Assembly: GCF_965118895.1 (NCBI RefSeq)
Contig: NZ_CBCPJJ010000008.1
Coordinates: 1 to 64,000, forward strand
Direction of reading: 5' to 3'
Origin: Rahnella inusitata_A
GTDB lineage: Bacteria; Pseudomonadota; Gammaproteobacteria; Enterobacterales; Enterobacteriaceae
Length of the DNA stretch: 64,000 nucleotides
Part shown: piece after piece, positions 51,615 through 60,905 of the stretch
Layout of the letters: each line of letters starts with the position of its first letter
Numbering within the stretch: position 1 is the stretch's first letter
The notes under the pieces: generated by a model
Databases searched by the model: none
What the model saw: only the letters and a program-made list of their open reading frames with translations
Told to the model about the DNA's origin: nothing
Position numbers and translations under genes: made by a program

Positions 51615-52664
51615 ATGATGTTTTTCCTGGAAGAAACGCTAATAAATACGCTCGTCAGCCTGTGCATTACGTACACGTGTATTTCTTTTCCCTATTTATT
51701 CATCAGATTTACTGAGAGAAACAGCCTGCTGGTGAAGTGTGGCCTGGGTGTGTTGGTCGGACTGGCCAGTGCCTATATTTTTCATGAAGGTATTATCAAC
51801 CACGCCAGCCTGTACAGCGCGATCATCTCACCCATTACCTTTGGGTTTATCTTCTTTGGTTATCCGGTATTAATTCTTGGGGTTATTACAAGTACGCTAT
51901 TTATATTTGGGAACACCAGTTATTACGATGTGTTTTCTATGGTCTTTTTTCTCTGCCTGATCGGATTCGACCTGACGAAGCGCAGAGGGATGGTGTTTGT
52001 CATTTATTCCTACTCCATCGCGCAAAGCCTCAATCTTATCTCGCACGTTTCGGCCCTCAACGACAGTGGATACTGGCAACTGGCGATCGCCAAAACCGGC
52101 CTGAGTTTAGCCTTTCTGTTGCTGCTGTATTTCGCTTTTGGCAAACTGATTGACCTTTCAGCCAGTAAGAATTATTTCAAGAAAGCCTCTGAAACCGATC
52201 CCCTGACCGGGGTCAGTAACCGCCGGAGTATTGATCTCTATTTAAAAAAGGTCGAAGAGTCTATGAATACGCAATTTTGCGTATTTATGCTGGATATCGA
52301 TAATTTCAAATCAATTAATGATAACTTCGGCCATCCTTTCGGTGACACGATAATCAGCACTGTGGCAAAGCTAATTAAAAAGAATATCCGTAGCAATGAT
52401 TTTGTTGGCAGATACGGCGGCGAAGAATTTATTATTATCTTAAATTCCAGTCTGGATAATGCGCTGCCGGTGGCGGAGAAAATGCGGGTCATTATTGAGG
52501 AACACGTCAATGAAATTGATCCTCAGGAAAGTGTTTACGTCACCGTGTCCGTGGGTGTCGCTGAACATTCTCCCGGCTCACCGGTCAATATTGCCGTCGC
52601 TAACGCTGATAGCGCACTTTATAAAGCCAAGACCGGGGGTAAAAACAGGGTTGAAGTGTATTAG
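51615..52664 (+). CDS. Membrane-bound diguanylate cyclase (GGDEF)
   Basis: Makes cyclic di-GMP from two GTP. The 349-residue protein has six hydrophobic segments in residues 1-180, probably a membrane sensor domain, then a GGDEF domain (~190-349) opening DPLTGVSNRRSID. The active site is intact, GGEEF at 268-272, and RSND at 259-262 is placed five residues before it as the inhibitory I-site, so the enzyme should be active and product-inhibited. ATG 51615 has CGGA 7 nt upstream; the GTG before it is unlikely. No partner phosphodiesterase is adjacent. Confidence 0.9.
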   Translation: MMFFLEETLINTLVSLCITYTCISFPYLFIRFTERNSLLVKCGLGVLVGLASAYIFHEGIINHASLYSAIISPITFGFIFFGYPVLILGVITSTLFIFGNTSYYDVFSMVFFLCLIGFDLTKRRGMVFVIYSYSIAQSLNLISHVSALNDSGYWQLAIAKTGLSLAFLLLLYFAFGKLIDLSASKNYFKKASETDPLTGVSNRRSIDLYLKKVEESMNTQFCVFMLDIDNFKSINDNFGHPFGDTIISTVAKLIKKNIRSNDFVGRYGGEEFIIILNSSLDNALPVAEKMRVIIEEHVNEIDPQESVYVTVSVGVAEHSPGSPVNIAVANADSALYKAKTGGKNRVEVY

Positions 52665-52870
52665 GTGGCGGTAAGCTGAAATGAACTCTGACAAGAGTCA
52701 GAAGCCAAAAGAGAGACAGTTCATCAAATAAACTGAATCCTTATGTTAAACAATTGATATTTATTCTCATCCCGGCACGACGTAGAGTGGTCGCATAAAT
52801 GCGTGATTTTCTGCACAAGCTGTCTGGTTAATCCGCTCATGGTCACACGAGGTTTGAGGATGATTTTGCT

Positions 52871-53896
52871 ATGAAAAAAATTGGATTCTTATCATTTGGT
52901 CACTGGACGCCGTCTCCCCAGTCGGGTACGCGGTCGGCATCCGATGCCCTGCTGCAATCCATTGATCTTGCTGTGGCGGCAGAAGAACTGGGCGCAGACG
53001 CTGCGTATTTCAGGGTCCATCACTTTGCCCGTCAGCTGAGTTCTCCATTTGCCTTGCTCGCGGCCATTGGTGCGAAAACGCGCAATATTGAGATTGGTAC
53101 CGGCGTTATCGACATGCGTTATGAAAACCCACTGTACATGGCTGAAAATGCCAGCGCGGCGGATCTGATTTCCGGTGGTCGCTTACAGCTTGGTATCAGT
53201 CGCGGATCGCCGGAACAAGTGATTGATGGCTGGCGGTATTTTGGATATCAGCCGGCAGAAGGGGAAACCGAAGCCGATATGGCGCGGCGTCATACCGAAG
53301 TACTGCTGGATGTACTCCGTGGTGAAGGATTTGCTAAACTCAATCCACAGCCGATGTTTCCAAATCCGCCGGGACTTCTGCGCCCTGAGCCGTATTCAGA
53401 AGGTTTGCGTGAGCGTATCTGGTGGGGCGCCAGCTCGAACGCTACCGCAGTCTGGGCAGCTAAACTCGGAATGAATCTGCAAAGCTCGACGCTGAAAGAT
53501 GATGAAACCGGCGAACCGTTTCATATTCAGCAGGCGCAACAGATCCGCGCTTACCGGGCGGCGTGGGCTGAGGCTGGCCATGAGCGTACGCCACGGGTTT
53601 CTGTCAGCCGCAGTATTTTTGCGTTGATGGATGACCGTGACCGCGCGTATTTTGGCGCCAGCAGTAACGACAGCGATAAGGTCGGTTTCATTGATGAGAA
53701 AACACGCGCCATTTTTGGACGTAGCTATGCCGCCGATCCGCAGACGTTGATCAAACAACTCCAACAGGATGAAGCCATTGCCGAGGCCGACACTCTGTTG
53801 CTGACTGTACCCAACCAGCTGGGTGTTGATTACAACGTGCACGTCATTGAATCGATTCTCAGGCACGTGGCACCGGCCATGGGCTGGCGCGATTAG
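52871..53896 (+). CDS. Luciferase-like (LLM class) flavin oxidoreductase
   Basis: A 341-residue flavin-dependent oxidoreductase: MKKIGFLSFGHWTP, GADAAYFRVHHFARQLSSPF, IEIGTGVIDMRYENPLYMAE and GGRLQLGISRGSPEQ. It is distinct in wording from the two monooxygenases at 46.7-49.0 kb and not in their operon. Substrate is unknown. A weak GAGGAT lies 15 nt before the ATG. A terminator follows. Confidence 0.83.
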   Translation: MKKIGFLSFGHWTPSPQSGTRSASDALLQSIDLAVAAEELGADAAYFRVHHFARQLSSPFALLAAIGAKTRNIEIGTGVIDMRYENPLYMAENASAADLISGGRLQLGISRGSPEQVIDGWRYFGYQPAEGETEADMARRHTEVLLDVLRGEGFAKLNPQPMFPNPPGLLRPEPYSEGLRERIWWGASSNATAVWAAKLGMNLQSSTLKDDETGEPFHIQQAQQIRAYRAAWAEAGHERTPRVSVSRSIFALMDDRDRAYFGASSNDSDKVGFIDEKTRAIFGRSYAADPQTLIKQLQQDEAIAEADTLLLTVPNQLGVDYNVHVIESILRHVAPAMGWRD

Positions 53897-53919
53897 TGCG
53901 CTGAGCGTCATCGGAACCT

Positions 53920-53960
53920 GAAGCCCGCTTATGGCAACGTAAGCGGGCTTTTCTTATTTT
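53920..53960 (+). terminator. Terminator after LLM oxidoreductase
   Basis: AAGCCCGCTTA / TAAGCGGGCTT hairpin followed by TTCTTATTTT, 23 bp after the stop. Confidence 0.88.
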
Positions 53961-54157
53961 GCGACGCTGACAGAAAACCTGCTGAGGCGAAGTGGTTATT
54001 CTATAATCAGTTAGAAAATTTTTCCTGATGATAAAACCCGCAAAAATTACGTAAAAATCCGAAGGGAAGGTCTATCAAATACATAGGGTGATTCAGATGT
54101 GACTCTCGTTGATCCGCGTATAGAGTAGCAATGAAACTATAAAAAAGGAGTGTGAGC

Positions 54158-56368
54158 ATGAGCAGTTCTATTGATGAAGAAGCGAAAGACGCCAAGCCGA
54201 TTGTAGAAGCAGACAGAGAAGCCGATGTCAGCAAATGTCCTTTTCATACGGGAAACTCGAATAAAGCCTCCGGTGGCGGTACCAGTAACCGCGACTGGTG
54301 GCCTAATCAGCTCAGAGTCGACCTGTTAAACCAGCACTCATCCCGCTCAAATCCGTTGGGCGACACTTTCGATTATCGTAAAGAATTCGCCAAATTAGAT
54401 TACTCCGCACTCAAAGCTGACCTCAAAGGTCTGCTGACCGAATCCCAACCCTGGTGGCCCGCCGACTGGGGCAGCTACATCGGTCTTTTCATCCGCATGG
54501 CATGGCACAGCGCCGGCACCTACCGTTCGGTTGACGGTCGCGGTGGCTCGGGGCGTGGTCAGCAACGTTTCGCGCCTCTCAATGCCTGGCCAGACAACGT
54601 CAGCCTCGATAAAGCACGCCGTCTGTTATGGCCGGTGAAGCAAAAATACGGTCAAAAAATTTCGTGGGCCGATCTTTATATCCTTGCGGGTAACGTCGCG
54701 CTGGAAAATTCCGGCTTCCGTACTTTTGGATTTGGTGCCGGACGCGAAGACGTCTGGGAACCGGATCTGGACATCAACTGGGGCGACGAAACCGAATGGC
54801 TGGAACACCGTCACCCTGAAGAACTGGCAAAATCACCGCTCGGCGCAACGGAGATGGGGCTGATTTACGTCAACCCGGAAGGCCCGAACCACAGTGGCGA
54901 TCCGGCTTCCGCCGCGCCTGCTATCCGTGCGACCTTCGGCAATATGGGCATGAACGATGAAGAAATTGTCGCGCTCATCGCGGGTGGACATACGCTGGGT
55001 AAAACCCACGGCGCAGGCGATGCCAGCCATGTTGGCGTTGACCCGGAAACTGCACCCATTGAATCTCAAGGTTTGGGCTGGGCCAGCAGCCACGGCACGG
55101 GCGTCGGGGCTGATGCCATTACCTCCGGTCTGGAAGTGATCTGGTCGCAGACGCCAACACAGTGGAGTAATTACTTCTTCGAAAACCTGTTCAAATACGA
55201 TTGGGTTCAGACGCGCAGCCCGGCAGGTGCGATTCAGTTCGAAGCAACCAACGCACCGGACATCATTCCTGATCCTTTTGATCCGAATAAAAAACGCAAA
55301 CCGACCATGCTGGTCACCGACCTGACCCTGCGTTTCGATCCTGAATTTGAAAAAATTTCCCGTCGTTTCCACAGCGATCCGCAGGCCTTTAACGAAGCCT
55401 TCGCCCGCGCCTGGTACAAACTGACGCACAGGGATATGGGGCCGAAAGCGCGTTACATCGGACCTGAAGTACCAAAAGAAGACTTAATCTGGCAGGATCC
55501 GCTGCCGGTTCCGGTCTATCACCCGACGGTTGCTGATATCGCCCAGCTGAAAGAAAAAATTGCCGCGTCCGGTCTTTCGGTCAGTGAGCTGACGTCGGTG
55601 GCATGGGCTTCGGCATCCACTTTCCGCGGTGGTGACAAACGCGGAGGCGCCAACGGTGCCCGTCTGGCGCTGCAACCACAAAGAGGCTGGGAGGTTAACG
55701 CCGTCGCTGCCCGTGTGCTGCCGACGCTGGAAGCCATTCAGCAGTCATTCGCAAAAGCCTCGCTGGCAGATGTGATTGTGTTGGCTGGCGTAGTCGGTGT
55801 TGAAAAGGCTGCGAAAGCCGTCAACGTTGAGATTGACGTGCCGTTCACGGCAGGGCGCGTGGATGCCCGCCAGGATCAGACCGATATCAAATCCTTCGAA
55901 CTGCTAAAACCGCGCGCGGATGGCTTGCGAAACTACCGAGGCGATACCGGCAGCACGTCGACCGAAAATCTTCTGATCGACAAAGCACAGCAACTGACGC
56001 TTACCGTACCGGAACTAACGGTGCTGGTGGGCGGGTTGCGCTCACTGGGGGCAAACTTCGACGGCGGTAAGCACGGCGTTTTCACAGATAAAGCGGGTGA
56101 ACTGAACACTGACTTCTTCGTGAATCTGCTGGATATGCGCACCGAATGGAAAGCCACCGACGCGTCTGGCGAACGGTTTGAAGGGCGCGACCGTGTCAGC
56201 GGCGAAGTAAAATTCACCGCCACGCGTGCCGATCTGGTCTTCGGTTCAAACGCAGTTCTGCGCGCCAGCGCTGAGGTCTACGCCAGCGGAGACGCCAAAG
56301 AGAAGTTTGTGAAAGACTTTGTTGCGGCATGGACCAGGGTGATGAATCTGGACAGATTTGAACTCTGA
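54158..56368 (+). CDS. katG: Catalase-peroxidase KatG
   Basis: Haem enzyme removing hydrogen peroxide. The 736-residue protein has both peroxidase-like halves. The distal site is RMAWHSAGTYR (Arg113, Trp116, His117); Tyr237 in MGLIYVNPEG and Met263 in NMGMNDEE complete the Trp-Tyr-Met adduct required for catalase activity; proximal His278 is in GGHTLGKTHGAG. ATG 54158 has AAGGAG 7 nt upstream and is preferred over GTG 54152. No signal peptide, so cytoplasmic. OxyR control is likely but no site is placed. Confidence 0.97.
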   Translation: MSSSIDEEAKDAKPIVEADREADVSKCPFHTGNSNKASGGGTSNRDWWPNQLRVDLLNQHSSRSNPLGDTFDYRKEFAKLDYSALKADLKGLLTESQPWWPADWGSYIGLFIRMAWHSAGTYRSVDGRGGSGRGQQRFAPLNAWPDNVSLDKARRLLWPVKQKYGQKISWADLYILAGNVALENSGFRTFGFGAGREDVWEPDLDINWGDETEWLEHRHPEELAKSPLGATEMGLIYVNPEGPNHSGDPASAAPAIRATFGNMGMNDEEIVALIAGGHTLGKTHGAGDASHVGVDPETAPIESQGLGWASSHGTGVGADAITSGLEVIWSQTPTQWSNYFFENLFKYDWVQTRSPAGAIQFEATNAPDIIPDPFDPNKKRKPTMLVTDLTLRFDPEFEKISRRFHSDPQAFNEAFARAWYKLTHRDMGPKARYIGPEVPKEDLIWQDPLPVPVYHPTVADIAQLKEKIAASGLSVSELTSVAWASASTFRGGDKRGGANGARLALQPQRGWEVNAVAARVLPTLEAIQQSFAKASLADVIVLAGVVGVEKAAKAVNVEIDVPFTAGRVDARQDQTDIKSFELLKPRADGLRNYRGDTGSTSTENLLIDKAQQLTLTVPELTVLVGGLRSLGANFDGGKHGVFTDKAGELNTDFFVNLLDMRTEWKATDASGERFEGRDRVSGEVKFTATRADLVFGSNAVLRASAEVYASGDAKEKFVKDFVAAWTRVMNLDRFEL

Positions 56369-56711
56369 GAATTGTCGCTCACTCTAAAATGTTGACACTG
56401 TAACGTGAAAGCCCGCCTGAGGAGACTTAAGCGGGCTTTTTTGATCTGATGTCCGCTTCCCGCTCATCGCTTTACGTAAATTCCTACCTGCTTAAAAAAC
56501 AGACGTGACGGGGGATGTTTTCCGTTTCCTCAGCGGATCCCTTAAACTACAGCATGCAGGTCGCAAGATATAAGCCTTCCATTCGTTTCGCGCTGATGCG
56601 CAGGCGGTTAAGGCGAGCGAAGAGGGTGGTCAGCTGTTCACACGAAGGAAGTAAGATGCTTTTGCCAGATTTGAGCTTTACAAAAACCGTATATCAATCG
56701 CCATTTCGAGA
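56369..56711. other. katG downstream intergenic region
   Basis: 343 bp holding the katG terminator (56408-56443) and otherwise no supported gene. A 66-codon plus-strand frame at 56515-56715 has no family resemblance and overlaps the next start. Confidence 0.5.
56408..56443 (+). terminator. Terminator after katG
   Basis: AAGCCCGC / GCGGGCTT with a CTGAGGAGACTTAA loop (extra CTGAG/CTTAA pairing) and six T residues, 40 bp after the stop. Confidence 0.88.
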
Positions 56712-57326
56712 ATGAGTCGCCCCCTGTTTATTTCTCTGGACGGTCCCAAGGGCGTCGGCAAAACCACACTGTTGGAGGCCATTACGAAAGTACTAAGGGC
56801 CGACAACAAGAAGGTGATCCGCCTATGCGAGAAAAAAAGTGATCCCTTCAGGGGAGAAACAATGGCTCTCGTTAACCGGCTCGCCAGAAATCCCGCCCAG
56901 GATCTGGAGCTGGAGCTGGAGGTTTGTGAGCGCTTTGCCGATAGCCGCGCCTGGATTTCCCGGCATGTGCTGACTAAACAACCTGCTGACAGCATTATCT
57001 TGATGGATCGCTGGTACCCGTCGGACGCCGCGTTTCGTCGGATGGTTCCTTTTGCAAAGATTTTACAGCTTAACATTGAACGTAACGTGCGAATGCCAGA
57101 CCTGCATATCGGGGTTGTTACTGCGCCTGATATTTCATGGGCGAGGGCAGCGGCCCGAACGCGTGGGCTAAGCAGTACGGTGATTCATAAGCTTGAAGAA
57201 CATGTCGCTTGTACCAGGGAGTTTGAGCGAGAAATTGCAGATCACGGCTGGTTTTTATGCCGTAATGAAGGAACGGTCGAAGATGCAACGATGCAGGTTA
57301 TTTCTGAGATCTACAAAGTGCTTTGA
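56712..57326 (+). CDS. Thymidylate-kinase-like P-loop protein
   Basis: A 204-residue nucleoside/nucleotide-kinase-fold protein: Walker A DGPKGVGKTTL at 10-20, ILMDRWYPSDAAFRR as the DRY-like substrate segment, and an ARAAARTRG lid region. It resembles thymidylate kinase but lacks much of the standard Tmk wording, and the housekeeping tmk normally lies with holB. True substrate is unknown. The start has little ribosome-site support (CGAGA). gpx follows 58 bp later. Confidence 0.72.
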   Translation: MSRPLFISLDGPKGVGKTTLLEAITKVLRADNKKVIRLCEKKSDPFRGETMALVNRLARNPAQDLELELEVCERFADSRAWISRHVLTKQPADSIILMDRWYPSDAAFRRMVPFAKILQLNIERNVRMPDLHIGVVTAPDISWARAAARTRGLSSTVIHKLEEHVACTREFEREIADHGWFLCRNEGTVEDATMQVISEIYKVL

Positions 57327-57384
57327 TGCCCCGCAGGCAACGGTCCTGGTATGGTTTACCACACATCTTCTCTGAGGAGCCGAC

Positions 57385-57867
57385 ATGGCCACGTTTCATC
57401 AACTCACCGCCACCCGTCTGGGTGGCCAGCTCATCTCTATGGCCGACTACGCGGGTAAGCTGGTTCTGGTGGTTAATACCGCCAGCCATTGTGGCTTCAC
57501 GCCACAATACGCAGGCCTCGAATCGCTCTACAAGAACTTCGCCGCCCAGGGGCTGGTGGTGCTTGGTTTCCCCTGTAACCAGTTCGGTAATCAGGAACCC
57601 GGCTGTGCCGACGAAATCGCGCAGACCTGCCACATCAACTATGGTGTGAGCTTTCCGATATTCGAGAAAGTGGAGGTCAACGGAGCTGCAACGCACCCGG
57701 TATTTCGTTACCTGAAAGACGAATTGCCCGGTGTGCTGGGGGGGCGGATCAAGTGGAACTTCACTAAGTTCCTGATCGGACGTGACGGAAAACCGCTCAG
57801 GCGTTTTGCACCCTTTACCACCCCGGAGAAAATGGAAACCGTCATTCTTGCTGCACTTGAAATTTAA
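57385..57867 (+). CDS. Glutathione peroxidase family protein
   Basis: Thiol-dependent peroxidase of the Gpx/BtuE family, 160 residues. Reactive Cys36 lies in VVNTASHCGFTPQY; Gln/Asn of the tetrad is in GFPCNQFGNQEPG and Trp in KWNFTKFLI. A TGAGGAG ribosome site precedes the ATG. With katG and a glutathione transferase close by, the segment has an oxidative-stress flavour. Naming as btuE is avoided because the paralogue cannot be fixed. Confidence 0.92.
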   Translation: MATFHQLTATRLGGQLISMADYAGKLVLVVNTASHCGFTPQYAGLESLYKNFAAQGLVVLGFPCNQFGNQEPGCADEIAQTCHINYGVSFPIFEKVEVNGAATHPVFRYLKDELPGVLGGRIKWNFTKFLIGRDGKPLRRFAPFTTPEKMETVILAALEI

Positions 57868-57881
57868 GCGTTCGTGTAATT

Positions 57882-58114
57882 CTGGTCGTCCACATTTGCA
57901 GACCCTTCTCGATGCCGGGCAACAACGCGGCCTGGCTGGCGCCACACTGACAACAGACAACATGGCCGCCTTTAATGCCATATTTTACGCCACATTAGGT
58001 TTCAATATTGTGGAAGGTCACGCTCGTCCGCCACATCTGGTAAGCCTGATCGCTGAAGAGACGGCGATGGGTTTCAATCCGACCCGACGTGTCGCAATGT
58101 GGGCCACCTTTTAG
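57882..58114 (+). pseudogene. C-terminal remnant of a GNAT acetyltransferase
   Basis: Directly after gpx the frame reads LQTLLDAGQQRGLAGATLTT then DNMAAFNAIFYATLGFNIVE and ends MGFNPTRRVAMWATF. LxxA...GL..ATLTT...NxxFYxxLGF is the C-terminal acetyl-CoA motif B of GNAT proteins. No start codon with ribosome site precedes it and the N-terminal half is missing, so it looks like a decayed fragment. Its open frame runs back into gpx only by chance. Confidence 0.65.
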
Positions 58115-58123
58115 GGGATCTGA

Positions 58124-59029
58124 TTAGTCAAAATAAGGTTTCAACACTTCCTCAGTCCAATTCATAAAAGCCCTCACTCGTTGCGACAGATTGCGCCGGT
58201 GCGCGACGACAAAAGATGCATTTAGCGGCCTGGGCCGCAGATTGGGAAGGACTTCAACCAATGTGCCCGATTTTATATGGGGTACGAGCGCTGAATAACC
58301 TCCCTGAATTAAACCCAAACCCGCCAGTCCTGCTTCGTGGTAGGCCGGTACGCTGTTGACCGTCATCGTGCCGGGTAACATCAGTGAATTGTAGCCATCA
58401 CCTGATGGATATTCCCATCCATCAGGCTTCGCGCCAAAATTGCGCATGTAATGAACCATTCTATGCCCTTGATGACGAAGATCATCAATCGTCTGCGGCA
58501 CACCGAAGCGTTTCAGATAGCCTGGACTCGCCGCATTGATCATCCGTAATTTTCCCAGCGGCCGGGCAATCAGGGTCTCATCAACAATGGGTCCCAGACG
58601 AATTACACAATCAAATCCTTCCAGAACCAGATCAACACGTCGGTCAGTACTTGAAAGCTCAAGTTCGAATTCCGGGTGAGCATCCAGTAGTTGTGGTAGT
58701 GCGGGAATAATGACGCTTTCTGCCAGAATAGCTGGCATATCCACACGTAAACGCCCTCGCAGTGACATTCTACCAGGTGAAAACATTGACTGTAGTTCGT
58801 CTGCTTCCGCCAGCAGGTCTCGTGCACGCGAATAAAAAATGCGGCCATCTTCGGTCAACTGCACTGTCCGCGTGGTGCGGTGCAAAAGCGTGGCGCCTAC
58901 GTCTTGTTCGAGCTCGCGCACCACCATTGAAGCACGGCCTTTCTGAATGCCAAGGCTTTCTGCTGCCTGGGTAAAGCTTTTCATTTCTGCCACTCGCGCG
59001 AAAATGATCAGTGCCTCAAGATTTTTCAT
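58124..59029 (-). CDS. LysR-family transcriptional regulator
   Basis: A 301-residue LysR protein: HTH at 1-60 (SFTQAAESLGIQKGRASMVV), then the substrate-binding domain (GRLRVDMPAILAESVIIPAL, DCVIRLGPI, GLGLIQGGYSALVPHI). The wording resembles the CrgA/PA2220-like subgroup that regulates adjacent oxidoreductase or detoxification genes. It is divergent from the gene remnant and DUF1330 gene at 59.1-59.5 kb, its probable targets. AAGAGGAAC precedes the ATG. Confidence 0.9.
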   Translation of the reverse strand: MKNLEALIIFARVAEMKSFTQAAESLGIQKGRASMVVRELEQDVGATLLHRTTRTVQLTEDGRIFYSRARDLLAEADELQSMFSPGRMSLRGRLRVDMPAILAESVIIPALPQLLDAHPEFELELSSTDRRVDLVLEGFDCVIRLGPIVDETLIARPLGKLRMINAASPGYLKRFGVPQTIDDLRHQGHRMVHYMRNFGAKPDGWEYPSGDGYNSLMLPGTMTVNSVPAYHEAGLAGLGLIQGGYSALVPHIKSGTLVEVLPNLRPRPLNASFVVAHRRNLSQRVRAFMNWTEEVLKPYFD

Positions 59030-59091
59030 TGTTCCTCTTTAAGATAACAGTGCGTTAAATTTTAGGTTATTTATGGCTACTGTAATACTTA

Positions 59092-59245
59092 ATAGACTGT
59101 CTTCACACCGCGTTATCCAGCGCAGACATTTGCTGAAGGTGCCAGCGCCACGTTCGTGGCTATCGACTACGAAGGAAACATGTTTGCCTGTAGAACTGAA
59201 TTGCGCTGGAATAAACCACGTCTGACAAAAGAGATAAAGAAATGA
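59092..59245 (+). pseudogene. 3' remnant of an unidentified gene upstream of the DUF1330 gene
   Basis: A 50-codon frame with no start (PRYPAQTFAEGASATFVAID then YEGNMFACRTELRW) ends in a TGA overlapping the next ATG as ATGA. That overlap is typical of operon neighbours, and the composition is protein-like, suggesting the tail of a lost coupled gene. The parent family is not recognised. Confidence 0.4.
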
Positions 59246-59532
59246 ATAAAGGTTATTTGATCGCGCATGTCACCGTATCGGACGCTGTTGCCTACGCCGA
59301 ATATGCCAAGGCTGCCGGAGAAGCAATGCAGGCGTTCAGTCCTAAGGTTATTGCCTGGTCCGGGCAGTATGAAAACCTTGAGGGTGAATCTCATGAACGG
59401 CACGTCGTTTTTGAGTTTGCATCTTTTGCCGAAGCCAAGCGTTTTTATGAGAGTCCTCAATATCAGGCAGCCAGAGCAATACGTGCCGGTGCTGCGACCG
59501 GAACTTTTGTGCTGGTTGAAGGAGGCGCTTAA
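59242..59532 (+). CDS. DUF1330 domain protein
   Basis: A 96-residue protein with the ferredoxin-like (dimeric alpha-beta barrel) DUF1330 pattern: GYLIAHVTVSDAVAYAEYAK, ...ENLEGESHERHVVFEFASF, and AKRFYESPQYQAA. The function of the family is unknown. ATG overlaps the stop of the remnant above. Divergent LysR gene 58124-59029 may control it. Confidence 0.85.
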   Translation: MNKGYLIAHVTVSDAVAYAEYAKAAGEAMQAFSPKVIAWSGQYENLEGESHERHVVFEFASFAEAKRFYESPQYQAARAIRAGAATGTFVLVEGGA

Positions 59533-59772
59533 TTTTCGGCGTAATGCATGATAAAAAGCTAATGCTGTTTTGGTACGGAGGTCTGTCTGATGACAGATCT
59601 TCATACCAGATATGATGTTCATTGGGCATCATAGGAATTTTATTAAAGAATACAGATCTGCTTCGTGTCAGAGGCAGATATTCCCCCCTGCCACGGTATG
59701 ATAATAAATAGGCAATAAATTCGGCGGAGCCTGTGGTAATTTGCACTAAATATCGCAACTAAAGGAATTCCA

Positions 59773-60411
59773 ATGCTAACTGTATGGGGTCGAAAAACGT
59801 CTTCAAATGTTCAGGCTTTGATGTGGTGCATTGGAGAAATGGAATTGCCGTATTTCAGGCACGACATAGGGCATAAATATAAAGGAACTGAGACTGATTT
59901 TTTCTATTCACTTAACCCTAACAGGACTATTCCGGTTCTGCAGGATGGTGCTGCTGCGCCTCTGTGGGAAACGGGAGCAATTCTCCGTTATTTAGCTAAT
60001 CGCTACGGTACAGAAAGCTTCTGGCCTTCTGATGACATGAAAAAGGCTAACGTTGATAGATGGGCTGAATGGTCAAAAATTAATGTCGCGACGGCTTTTA
60101 CCGCTCCCGTGTTCTGGCGTGTTGTCCGGACACCGGAGGAAAATCGAGACGAAAATGCAATCAGAGAAGCGATGGTGAATTTAGAGAAAAACCTGTTAAT
60201 CGCAGAAGCGCAGCTCGAAAAGCACCGCTTTCTGGCTGGCGATAATTTCTCTCTGGCCGACATCCAGTTTGGTCATGTGTTATACCGCTATTACGACATA
60301 GACGTAGTCAGAAAACCTTTGCCCAGACTACGTTCGTATTATAAAAATATAGCCCTGAGACCTGCTTTCCAAGAGCATGTCATCGTATCCTATGACGATC
60401 TGCGCGCTTAG
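59773..60411 (+). CDS. Glutathione S-transferase family protein
   Basis: A 212-residue GST: thioredoxin-fold N-domain (MLTVWGRKTSSNVQALMWC; NPNRTIPVLQDG; LWETGAILRYLANRYG) and helical C-domain ending near FLAGDNFSLADIQFGHVLYR. Ser10/Ser11 of KTSSNV are in place for thiolate activation. CTAAAGGA precedes the ATG. It may detoxify electrophiles together with nearby peroxidases; substrate is unknown. Confidence 0.9.
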   Translation: MLTVWGRKTSSNVQALMWCIGEMELPYFRHDIGHKYKGTETDFFYSLNPNRTIPVLQDGAAAPLWETGAILRYLANRYGTESFWPSDDMKKANVDRWAEWSKINVATAFTAPVFWRVVRTPEENRDENAIREAMVNLEKNLLIAEAQLEKHRFLAGDNFSLADIQFGHVLYRYYDIDVVRKPLPRLRSYYKNIALRPAFQEHVIVSYDDLRA

Positions 60412-60905
60412 TCGCCCCGGTCTGATGCAGGCAATTGCGTGCCAGAGGCAGAAATTCATTGCATCATGATGTGTTAATCGCTGAGATTCAGGTCCGATTT
60501 TCGCTCATAGCGTACCATTCACATCAGCATGTCTGCTGTGTGCCAGGAGCGGACGTTTCACCCCATTCAGGTGACTTAGTGAAGTAATCCCCTCGAAAAC
60601 TCGTTTGCTCTGCCGTGGGTTGGAGGTACCATACTCCCCCTACTATTACCCATCACAACTTAATTCCTAGCATGAATCTCCTGGTAGGACGAAGGCATGA
60701 AGCCTATCTACAAGACTAGACGTCTAGACAGTTGCTACTATCTGATAGTTTCACTACCACTCTATGCATCCTATGTGAAATTAATGCTTCTGTAGGTTGT
60801 CATGAGTCATTTTTCTGATAGTAAAAAATTGCTTAAATTGTAAATCAAGTTAAAATTATTTTCCTAGAATCACCTACTTAGATATTTGTGAAAAAGGATA
60901 TAGAA
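60412..60905. other. Boundary region before the AT-rich island
   Basis: 494 bp with no gene I can support. Composition shifts from balanced to strongly AT-rich across it. It contains a 12-bp perfect palindrome CTAGACGTCTAG at 60716-60727. From about 60800 onward the sequence is AT-rich and holds the promoter of the two-gene module. No tRNA, integrase or insertion-sequence end is recognisable. Confidence 0.5.

Noticed and set aside
56515..56715. 66-codon plus-strand frame before the thymidylate-kinase-like gene
   Set aside because: No ribosome site or family pattern, and it runs across the next start.
57298..57981. 227-codon minus-strand frame opposite gpx
   Set aside because: Wholly antisense to a clear Gpx gene, with no domain pattern.
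60412..60905. Search for a tRNA, integrase or insertion-sequence end at the island edge
   Set aside because: No cloverleaf, transposase frame or terminal inverted repeat could be recognised; only a 12-bp palindrome is present.
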